From contig NC_079477.1 in assembly GCF_026230105.1 (NCBI RefSeq), forward strand, positions 1,307,001 to 1,371,000: DNA of 64,000 nt, in the 5' to 3' direction. A program made the position numbers and the translations under genes. This DNA is from Diorhabda sublineata (Eukaryota; Arthropoda; Insecta; Coleoptera; Chrysomelidae). Positions 39,901-51,900 of this stretch are shown one piece after another (position 1 is the first letter of the stretch; each line of letters starts with the position of its first letter). The notes under the pieces were generated by a model that made no database searches, was not told where the DNA came from, and saw only the letters and a list, made by a program, of their open reading frames with translations.

Positions 39901-42900
39901 GATTAGGTCCCAAAAGTTTACCATCTACGAGATACAGGGGGTTAAACTAGACGTATCAAAAATCGTTAAATGACTGATTTTGATTTTTGTTTAAAACATC
40001 ATACAGTACAAATTGAGCTAAATAGAGTGCTCATATTACTGAAAAATACTGAAAAAGGTTCAATCTATTGGAAAAAAATTTAACAAGTCCCTCAAACTTG
40101 TCATCCCCAAGTTATAGGGTGTTAAATTGAAGAAATAAATAATTCTTAAAAGACTGATGTTGACTTTTGTTTAAAAAAATATTTAGGGCAAATTGAGCCA
40201 AATAATGAGCTCATTGTAAAACAAAGTTCTTAAAAAAAGTTCAATCTACTAGTCAAAAAATGATTAGGTCCCAAAAGTTTACCATCTACGAGATACAGGG
40301 GGTTAAACTAGACGTATCAAAAATCGTTAAATGACTGATTTTGATTTTTGTTTAAAACATCATACAGTACAAATTGAGCTAAATAGAGTGCTCATATTAC
40401 TGAAAAATACTGAAAAAGGTTCAATCTATTGGAAAAAAATTTAACAAGTCCCTCAAACTTGTCATCCCCAAGTTATAGGGTGTTAAATTGAAGAAATAAA
40501 TAATTCTTGAAAGACTGAAGTTGACTTTTGTTTAAAAAAATATTTGGGGCAAATCGAGCCAAATAATGAGCTCATTTTAAAACAAAGTTCTTAAAAAAAG
40601 TTCAATCTACTAGTCAAAAAATGATTAGGTCCCAAAAGTTTACCATCTACGAGATACAGGGGGTTAAAGTTGAGATATCAAAAATCGTTAAATGACTGAT
40701 TTTGATTTTTGTTTAAAACATCATACAGTACAAATTGAGCTAAATAGAGTGCTCATATTACTGAAAAATACTGAAAAAGGTTCAATCTATTGGAAAAAAA
40801 TTTAACAAGTCCCTCAAACTTGTCATTCCCAAGTTATAGGGTGTTAAATTGAAGAAATAAATAATTCTTGAAAGACTGAAGTTGACTTTTGTTTAAAAAA
40901 ATATTTGGGGCAAATCGAGCCAAATAATGAGCTCATTTTAAAACAAAGTTCTTAAAAAAAGTTCAATCTACTAGTCAAAAAATGATTAGGTCCCAAAAGT
41001 TTACCATCTACGAGATACAGGGGGTTAAAGTTGAGATATCAAAAATCGTTAAATGACTGATTTTTGTTTAAAACATCATACATCACAAATTGAGCTAAAT
41101 AGAGTGCTCATATTATAGAAAAATACTGAAAAAGGTTCAATCTATTGGAAAAAAATTTAACAAGTCCCTCAAACTTGTCATTCCCAAGTTATAGGGTGTT
41201 AAATTGAAGAAATAAATAATTCTTGTAAGACTGAAGTTGACTTTTGTTTAAAAAAATATTTAGGACAAATTGAGCTACATAAGGAGCTCATATTACACAG
41301 AAATATTAAAAATAGTTCAGACCATTAGGAAAAAAATTGATAGTATCCTAAACTTCGTCATTATCGAGATATAGGGTTTTAAAGTGAAGAAATAAATAAT
41401 TCTTGAAAGCCTGATGTTGACTTTTGTTTAAAAAAATATTTAGGGCAAATTGAGCCAAATAATGAGCTCATTTTAAAACAAAGTTCTTAAAAAAAGTTCA
41501 ATCAACTAGTCAAAAAATCATTAGGTCCCAAAAGTTCACTATCTACGAGATACAGGGGGTTAAAGTAGACGTATCAAAAAATGGATAGAGACCAAATTAA
41601 AATCAATTCTGTCCAACAATTTCGAAATATCTCAAAATTTCGTCAAGGATATCTCATTCAAAATGAAAAAAACAACAACATATATCAAATCCGAAATGGA
41701 ATTTTGAATAGAACCTGCGGCAAAGTGATTATTAAACCACGCAGATAATTACCGAGAGTTTGCTCGGCAAACCACAACAGATGTTACCCCCTTATGAAAA
41801 CTAAAGCGATACAATGTTACGACCCCTAATTCCCAATCCCTCTCGACCTGCCAACCCCAACACGCCACCTAAAGTCTCGTAAACCCTTCAGAAAACATGC
41901 CGCTTTCCCTAATAAATATCAATGAAGTCATTATACGTTATTATTCACAAATACCGACGAATAGCTTCGAGGTATTTCAACGATTCACATTTCGGAAAAA
42001 CGAAACGTCAAATATTCGAACTAATATGGCGGACGAGATATCGATTACTAACCACAATCGATTACTTCAGTTTCGATTCGAAAATTTCGATTAGTAGTTT
42101 TATCTTCGGTCTGTATTCATATTAATGAAATTAGTTTATCAATTTGCAGCTATCCCCGCGTCGGTTTATACTATACACCCCTAGACGTACGTCGGGGACG
42201 TCCCAACGACGTTCAATTGACATGAGAAAATTCATTCGTAAACTTTTTCATTCGACCGTCACGTAATTCGATACCTTAATTATCGCACATGTATAAAGTG
42301 GATTAAACATAGGCGGACGCAAGTTTTTTTATCAAAAAAAAACGATATTTCGCCCACGATTATACGCCAATAAATATATCAGTGAGTGGACTGCAGCCGG
42401 TGCACCAGGTTCAAAGTCTCCAAGCCAACTGGAAAGGTTACGGCTTCGGTATTTTGACATTTTGACATGAAATATTGTTTATGGACTATCTCCAAAAGGT
42501 AGAGAATCGTTTGAATTCGGAAAACTGGCAATATATGTCGAAGAAAAACCAAGACAATACACGGATTCAGAAGTCGATGGTTAAATCGAACGAATTACAC
42601 TTCAAATTGATTTCTCATCCACCGTATAGTCAAAATCTGGTTCCCAGTGATTAATATCTATTCGTTGATGTCAAAAAAACGTTCGCGGGTGCAAATTCGA
42701 TTCAAATGAAGAAGGAATTGATGAAACTGATGAATATTTTGATGCTTGTACAAGCGTGGCAATAAAATCGATTTTCGGCGAAAAAATTTGTTATTTTAAT
42801 AAATATCTCAGAAATGGTAACTGTTAGGAAAAAAATCATACCTATCATTTTTGTAGAGAATTTCAAGATCTACAACTTTTATTTGAGGTTTTTTTTGATA

Positions 42901-45900
42901 AAACTCACCGTTTTCGAGAAAAATCCTAAAAATTTTGACCTTTGACCACGAATAACTTTTTTATGTCTAAATTGACCGGGCTATAAATATATGGGTTGAC
43001 AAAGTTTTTCTATTGGTGTCTCAGCCTAACCTAATCAATTTTGATGACATCTGCGTCATTTTGAGCTTGTTTTGAGACACAAATAGATAGATGGCTTATA
43101 TGTGTATATCAAGTATAATGTGACTCTTAGAACCGCGATATCTCAGAAATGGTAACTGTTAGAAAAAAAATCATACTTATCATTTTTGTAGAGAATTTCA
43201 AGATCTACAACTTTTATTTGAGGTTTTTTTTGATAAAACTCACCGTTTTCGAGAAAAATCCTAAAAATTTTGACCTTTGACTGCGAATAACTTTTTTAAG
43301 TCTAAATTGACCGGGCTATAAATATATGGGTTGACAAAGTTTTTCTATTGGTGTCTCAACCTATCCTAATCAATTTTGATGACATCTGCGTCATTTTGAG
43401 CTTGTTTTGAGACACAAATAGATAGATGGCTTATATGTGTATATCAAGTATAATGTGACTCTTAGAACCGCGATATCTCAGAAATGGTAACTGTTAGAAA
43501 AAAAATCATACCTATCATTTTTGTAGAGAATTTCAAGATCTACAACTTTTATTTGAGGTTTTTTTTGATAAAACTCACCGTTTTCGAGAAAAATTCTAAA
43601 AATTTTGACCTTTGACCACGAATAACTTTTTTATGTCTAAATTGACTGGGCTATAAATATATGGGTTGACAAAGTTTTTCTATTGGTGTCTCAACCTAAC
43701 CTAATCAATTTTGATGACATCTGCGTCATTTTGAGCTTGTTTTGAGACACAAATAGATAGATGGCTTATCTGTGTATATCAGGCATAATATGATTCTTAG
43801 AACCGCGATATCTCAGAAATGGTAATTGTTAGGAAAAAAATCATTCCAATCATTTTTGTAGAGAATTTTAAGATCTACAACTTTAATTTGAGGTTTTTTT
43901 CGATAAAACTCACCGTTTTCGAGAAAAGTCCTAAAAGTTTAGACCTTTGACCACAAATAAGTTTTTTTTGTCTAAATTGACCGGACTATCAACAAATTTT
44001 GTAAGAAATTAGCGTTTAATTAAGCAGAAAAGGCATCGGGGAATTTTCTATTCTTTATCGTCGCACCGATTCAAAAGTCGATGGTTAAATTGAACGAATT
44101 ACACTTCAAATTGATTTCTCATCCACCGTATAGTCAAAATCTGGTTCCCAGTGATTAATATCTATTCGTTGATGTCAAAAAAACGTTCGCGGATGCAAAT
44201 TCGATTCAAATGAAGAAGGAATTGATGAAACTGATGAATATTTTGATGCTTGTACAAGCGTGGCAATAAAATCGATTTTCGGCGAAAAAATTTGTTATTT
44301 TAATAAATATCTCAGAAATGGTAACTGTTAGAAAAAAAATCATACCTATCATTTTTGTAGAGAATTTCAAGATCTACAACTTTTATTTGAGGTTTTTTTT
44401 GATAAAACTCACCGTTTTCGAGAAAAATCCTAAAAATTTTGACCTTTGACCACGAATAACTTTTTTATGTCTAAATTGACCGGGCTATAAATATATGGGT
44501 TGACAAAGTTTTTCTATTGGTGTCTCAGCCTAACCTAATCAATTTTGATGACATCTGCGTCATTTTGAGCTTGTTTTGAGACACAAATAGATAGATGGCT
44601 TATATGTGTATATCAAGTATAATGTGACTCTTAGAACCGCGATATCTCAGAAATGGTAACTGTTAGAAAAAAAATCATACTTATCATTTTTGTAGAGAAT
44701 TTCAAGTTCTACAACTTTAATTTGAGGTTTTTTTTGATAAAACTCACCGTTTTCGAGAAAAATCATAAGAACTTTGTACTTTGAATAACTTTTTCAAGTC
44801 TAAATTGACCGGACTATAAATACATGGGTCGACAAGTATTTAAATATTTTCGCCAAAAAAAAATTCTTTTACGTAAATTACGAGACAAATCTTTCTATTT
44901 ATCATTTAATACAAACTAAATTTAGATAATCGAACGGGGAGTAAATTTTCGAAATGCGGTATTTTTAAATCTCTAAATTTTGTACAAAAACTAACGGTAC
45001 TGTCGTAATCGATAATTTCCATAAAAAAATCCGAACGAATTTGATTAATTTAAATATTTTTTCTGCATCGCAATCACTTAAAAGAAAATATTTTGACAAT
45101 CTTGAGAGTTTTTCGTGATGTCTCTAAGGGCGGTTCGAGGGTGCTTTACTATTTCACGATTGCCTCTGACCAACCGACTGGGGCGGTAACCTGATACCCC
45201 GCTACGGCGTTTTCCTCGCTGGAAAAAGGGGAGAAACTGAATTAAAAGGGACTTTCTCTTCGATATGACATAGACATGCGTTTTGATAAACTCGTACATC
45301 CATTGTGGAGGAAAGTTCAAAAGATAAATAGAAAGGGGCGGGTTATTGTGTTAGATTTTCAATGAATATATCATATTGATTCGACGTTTGGATTATGTTC
45401 TCATTTATATTTAATATTTCCTCATAATTCTTTTAGAAATTTTATAAAACTACGACGATAAAGAATAGAAAATTCCCCGATGCCTTTTCTGCTTAATTAA
45501 ACGCTAATTTCTTACAAAATTTGTTTATTTTCCACAATAAAGTGTCTTGTACATAGCAAATATCACAAAAATTTAAGAAAATAACAAATTTTTTCGCCGA
45601 AAATCGATTTTATTGCCACGCTTGTACAAGCATCAAAATATTCATCAGTTTCATCAATTCCTTCTTCATTTGAATCGAATTTGCACCCGCGAACGTTTTT
45701 TTGACATCAACGAATAGATATTAATCACTGGGAACCAGATTTTGACTATACGGTGGATGAGAAATCAATTTGAAGTGTATTTCGTTCGATTTAACCATCG
45801 ACTTCTGAAAGAAAATTCCCCGACGCCTTTTCTGCTTAATTAAACGCTAATTTCTTACAAAATTTGTTTATAGTCCGGTCAATTTAGACAAAAAAAAACT

Positions 45901-48900
45901 TTTTTGTGGTCAAAGGTCTAAACTTTTAGGACTTTTCTCGAAAACGGTGAGTTTTATCGAAAAAAACCTCAAACTATTGATAAAACTCACAGTTTTCGAG
46001 AAAAATCCTAAAAGTTTTGACCTTTGACTACGAATAACTTTTTTAAGTCTAAATTGACCGGGCTATAAATATATGGGTTGACAAAGTTTTTCTATTGGTG
46101 TTTCAACCTAACCTAATCAATTTTGATGACATCTGCGTCATTTTGAGCTTGTTTTGAGACACAAATAGGTATATGACTTATATGTGTACATCAGGCATAA
46201 TATGATTCTTAGAATCGCGATATCTCAGAAATGGTAACTGTTAGAAAAAAAATCACACCTATCATTTTTGTAGAGAATTTCAAAAGCTACAACTTTGATT
46301 CGAGGTTTTTTTTGATAAAACTCACCGTTTTCGAGAAAAATCCTAAAAGTTTTGACCTTTGACTACGAATAACTTTTTTAAGTCTAAATTGACCGGGCTA
46401 TAAATATATGAGTTGACAAAGTTTTTCTATTGGTGTCTCAACCTAACCTAATCAATTTTGATGACATCTGCGTCATTTTGAGCTTGTTTTGAGACACAAA
46501 TAGGTATATGACTTATATGTGTACATCAGGCATAATATGATTCTTAGAATCGCGATATCTCAGAAATGGTAACTGTTAGAAAAAAAATCATACCTATCAT
46601 TTTTGTAGAGAATTTCAAGTTCTACAACTTTAATTTGAAATTTTTTTCGATAAAACTCACCGTTTTCGAGAAAAATCCTAAAAATCTTGACCTTTGACCA
46701 CAAATAACTTTTGTAGCACACATAGAATCGATGGGTATTTCTAAAACTTTATTTGTAGTAGTAAACCCCTACTTCCCACTAATATCCTGCTTTTCGAGGA
46801 TTTTTGTTATTTTAAATGTTAATATTGACCGGACTATTAAGGTAAAACTGAAAACGCGCTAAATTTCTTTCATTATCAATTTGAGGTTAAGTTTCCATTT
46901 ATGTCATTATTATTTAGTAAGAAACCATCAATTATAGCCTCAGAAAAGCCTCTATTACTAAAGATATCTTATCATCTGGTTCAAAGTCATCGTTTGTATA
47001 TTCTACGATGTTTAATTAAGACCACAAGGAATTCCAAGATTTTTTCCTTCAATTGACACCAACTTTCAGCCAATGGACAAACAGGTAGGTTATTCTTCTT
47101 CTTTTTCTCATGTCCTCTTCTCATTGGAGCTCGGCAACCACGTTTTTTAGTCAGATACCAGCGTTTTGTCTAGTGTCGTTTACCAATACAAAACCAGACT
47201 AATCAGCATTTAAATTTGCCTTGCAGATTAGCCAATTATGGTTATTTTGAGTTGACTTGTCTTTAAATGTTTCCAACTGGCAGAAAACTCCGTCTACAAA
47301 CCACGCAAACATCTTCGAATTGGGGATTTGTGGGAGTAGATTCGCCAGATCAAGTTTCTGCGCGAGAAAACTTCCTCGAGTTCAAATCCTCTTAGAAATA
47401 GTCAGATAAACGCGTTTACTTGCTTTCGACGTCGAAATCGTGACGTAAAAACCAACATTTGAGTCAAAAACGACCCGAAAAAGCGATCGAAGTTGTTTAT
47501 TTCGGTTTCTCAACACAATAATAAATAAATGTTATTTGTTATTATCACACCTCGTATATTACAAACGAATGTAAACCGAAAATTGAGAGTTTTCTTTAGT
47601 TTCGTTCTCTAGACAATAACATAAGATATTTCGAATTAAATGGACTGTAATATGACACCTGAAATGTCCATTTTCAGTGCTGCCAACCGATCCCGCCACC
47701 CCGGGGACCATTCGACGGCAGTTCTACCAACTGCTTTACAACGCGGCCACGTGCCTTCGCCCGTCTTCCTTAACGTCTCTCAGGAACTTTTCCTAAAAAC
47801 AAATCATATTTGGTTTCGAACCGGAAAAGTTCTCGACTTTCATTAAATTCCGAGGATCCGTCACTTTTTATTTGATAGAATCGACGGGGAACGGCTACAA
47901 CTCGAAAAATCTTTCGAAGCTTAGAAATTCTTGTTTCTAATTTGCGATATACACCCGGTAAACGCATTAGTAAACAAAAGACAAATAAAACAATTATGAA
48001 TCGCAGTCCTTTATATATTGTTTCGTCGAGTTGGGAGTAATATTTATAAGGGAAAACAAAAGCTTCGGGTCCCAATTAGAGAATACAATGCTCGAAATCG
48101 TGAAGTGGTGCTTCGAGTCGCGCCAATGCCATCACGTGTTTTTTCAAGTGCCCTCGCTTGTCATTTAACAAAGACTATCGCAGAACTGATGCACAATGAA
48201 AACTCGATATTATCACCAACAATTCTAAATTGCAAAAGATCTGCTGATATAAACATTCTGGTCGTCCCAATCGAGTGATTAATATCAAAAAATCGGCACT
48301 AAGAAATGATCTAATTAGTGATTTTGCCAAACCTCCACGTGCTCGGGACCTGGGGCTTCGTATCCTCGAAGACCCTCCCTAAATCCGAACGCTGGTTGTG
48401 GATGACTTCCAAGCAAACAGATAAAAAGCTTTCAAACTTTTACGGATCAAGTTTTGCACCAGCAGTTTTCTCTCTGTGATGTTCGGAAAGATTTTTCGTA
48501 ATTTGAAGGGTGCAGGGTGACGTTATTGGGATCTACCGGCATTTAATCACGGTGTATCCCAAAAACAAACCGATGATCTTGAAGTCGTCGTTGAAAACTT
48601 TGGAAATCTTCTGGAAAACGTTAGATCTTTGCCTGGTGGTAATAAGCTCCAATGTTGTAAAGCTAGCACCAAGAAGTTGTGCTTTACATCTTCCTTTCGT
48701 AATTGCTAGTACTTTTCGGCTTGATTTACGACAGAAAATCCAAAATAATGAGGATACTCAAGTCCATTGATCTGCGAGTTCCACTCCAGTTCCACTTATT
48801 CAAATTTTTTGTCTAAAGTGGACTGGAAAGTTAGACCTGATCTTTGGAAGCTGTTGGAGCGTTTTGACTGAGCTTGCTGACAAAAAATATCATCAAAACC

Positions 48901-51900
48901 AAAGCTTGGTTTCATAATTATTCTATATATTCGTCCCAGGAAAAGGAATTCGTGATTTCAAGTCTAAAAAAGTCATCCGAGTGGACTACACGTGATTAAC
49001 CGCGTAGAAAGACGCGCGCAATTCCATTGGCAAAATTTTTGCGTGGAGGATACCCGGAACTGTGATTAGCTAATCCCAGCTCAATGGAAGAGCCTTTTGG
49101 GATCAAATGTTTGCGTGGACGATACCCGGAACTGCGATTAGATGATCCCAAGTCAATGAAAGAGCCTTTTGGGATCAAATTTTGGCGTGGAAGATACCCG
49201 GAACTGTGATTAGCTGATCCCAGCTCAATGAAAGAGCCTTTTGGGATCAAATTTTCGCGTGGACGATACCCGGAACTGCGATTAGATGATCCCAAGTCAA
49301 TGAAAGAGCCTTTTGGGATCAAATTTTCGCGTGGACGATACCCGGAACTGCGATTAGATGATCCCAAGTCAATGAAAGAGCCTTTTGGGATCAAATGTTT
49401 GCGTGGAGGATACCTGAAACTGTGATTAGCTGATCTCAGCTCAATGAAAGAGCCTTTTGAGATCAAATTTTCGCGTGGACGATACCCGGAACTGCGATTA
49501 GATGATCCCAAGTCAATGAAAGAGCCTTTTGGGATCAAATTTTCGCGTGGACGATACACGGAACTGCGATTAGATGATCCCAAGTCAATGAAAGAGCCTT
49601 TTGGGATCAAATGTTTGCGTGGAAGATACCAGGAACTGTGATTAGCTGATCCCAGCTCAATGAAAGAGCCTTTTGGGATCAAATGTTTGCGTGGACGATA
49701 CCAGGAACTGTGATTAGCTGATCTCAGCTCAATGAAAGAGCCTTTTGAGATCAAATGTTTGCGTGGAAGATACCAGGAACTGTGATTAGCTGATCCCAAG
49801 TCAATGAAAGAGCCTTTTGGGATCAAATGTTTGCGTGGAAGATACCAGGAACTGTGATTAGCTGATCTCAGCTCAATGAAAGAGCCTTTTGAGATCAAAT
49901 TTTCGCGTGGACGATACCCGGAACTGCGATTAGATGATCCCAAGTCAATGAAAGAGCCTTTTGGGATCAAATTTTCGCGTGGACGATACACGGAACTGCG
50001 ATTAGATGATCCCAAGTCAATGAAAGAGCCTTTTGGGATCAAATGTTTGCGTGGAAGATACCAGGAACTGTGATTAGCTGATCCCAGCTCAATGAAAGAG
50101 CCTTTTGGGATCAAATGTTTGCTTGGAAGATACCCGGAACTGTGATTAGCTGATCCCAGCTCAATGAAAGAGCCTTTTGGGATCAAATTTTCGCGTGGAG
50201 GATACCTGAAACTGTGATTAGCTGATCCCAGCTCAATGGAAGAGCCTTTTGGGATCAAATTTTCGCGTGGAGGATACCTGAAACTGTGATTAGATGATCC
50301 CAGGTCAATGAAAGAGCCTTTTGGGATCAAATTTTCGCGTGGACGATACCCGGAACTGCGATTAGATGATCCCAAGTCAATGAAAGAGCCTTTTGGGATC
50401 AAATTTTCGCGTGGACGATACCCGGAACTGCGATTAGATGATCCCAAGTCAATGAAAGAGCCTTTTGGGATCAAATGTTTGCGTGGAGGATACCTGAAAC
50501 TGTGATTAGCTGATCTCAGCTCAATGAAAGAGCCTTTTGGGATCAAATTTTCGCGTGGAGGATACCTGAAACTGTGATTAGCTGATCCCAGCTCAATGAA
50601 AGAGCCTTTTGGGATCAAATTTTCGCGTGGAGGATACCCGGAACTGTGATTAGCTGATCCCAGCTCAATGAAAGAGCCTTTTGGGATCAAATTTTCGCGT
50701 GGAGGATACCTGAAACTGTGATTAGATGATCCCAGGTCAATGAAAGAGCCTTTTGGGATCAAATTTTCGCGTGGAGGATACCCGGAACTGTGATTAGCTG
50801 ATCCCAGCTCAATGAAAGAGCCTTTTGGGATCAAATTTTCGCGTGGAGGATACCTGAAACTGTGATTAGATGATCCCAGGTCAATGAAAGAGCCTTTTGG
50901 GATCAAATTTTCGCGTGGAGGATACCTGAAACTGTGATTAGCTGATCCCAGCTCAATGAAAGAGCCTTTTGGGATCAAATTTTTGCGTGGAGGATACCTG
51001 AAACTGTGATTAGCTGATCCCAGCTCAATGAAAGAGCCTTTTGGGATCAAATTTTCGCGTGGAGGATACCCGGAACTGTGATTAGCTGATCCCAGGTCAA
51101 TGAAAGAGCCTTTTGGGATCAAATTTTTGCGTGGAGGATACCTGAAACTGTGATTAGCTGATCCCAGCTCAATGAAAGAGCCTTTTGGGATCAAATTTTC
51201 GCGTGGACGATACACGGAACTGCGATTAGATGATCCCAAGTCAATGAAAGAGCCTTTTGGGATCAAATGTTTGCGTGGAAGATACCAGGAACTGTGATTA
51301 GCTGATCCCAGCTCAATGAAAGAGCCTTTTGGGATCAAATTTTCGCGTGGAGGATACCTGAAACTGTGATTAGCTGATCCCAGCTCAATGGAAGAGCCTT
51401 TTGGGATCAAATTTTCGCGTGGAGGATACCCGGAACTGTGATTAGCTGATCCCAGCTCAATGAAAGAGCCTTTTGGGATCAAATTTTCGCGTGGAGGATA
51501 CCTGAAACTGTGATTAGATGATCCCAGGTCAATGAAAGAGCCTTTTGGGATCAAATTTTCGCGTGGAGGATACCCGGAACTGTGATTAGCTGATCCCAGC
51601 TCAATGAAAGAGCCTTTTGGGATCAAATTTTCGCGTGGAGGATACCTGAAACTGTGATTAGATGATCCCAGGTCAATGGAAGAGCCTTTTGGGATCAAAT
51701 GTTTGCGTGGACGATACCCGGAACTGTGATTAGATGATCCCAGGTCAATGAAAGAGCCTTTTGGGATCAAATTTTCGCGTGGAGGATACCCGGAACTGTG
51801 ATTAGCTGATCCCAGCTCAATGAAAGAGCCTTTTGGGATCAAATTTTCGCGTGGAGGATACCTGAAACTGTGATTAGCTGATCCCAGCTCAATGAAAGAG

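Noticed and set aside
45078..45320. GC-richer block considered as a tRNA or other structured RNA
   Set aside because: I could not pair an acceptor stem or find consistent A and B box sequences. The GGTTCGAGGGT string alone is not enough.
47640..48770. Cluster of 68-101 codon frames on both strands, considered as a small gene
   Set aside because: They overlap on opposite strands, no motif is recognised and there is no coherent exon structure.
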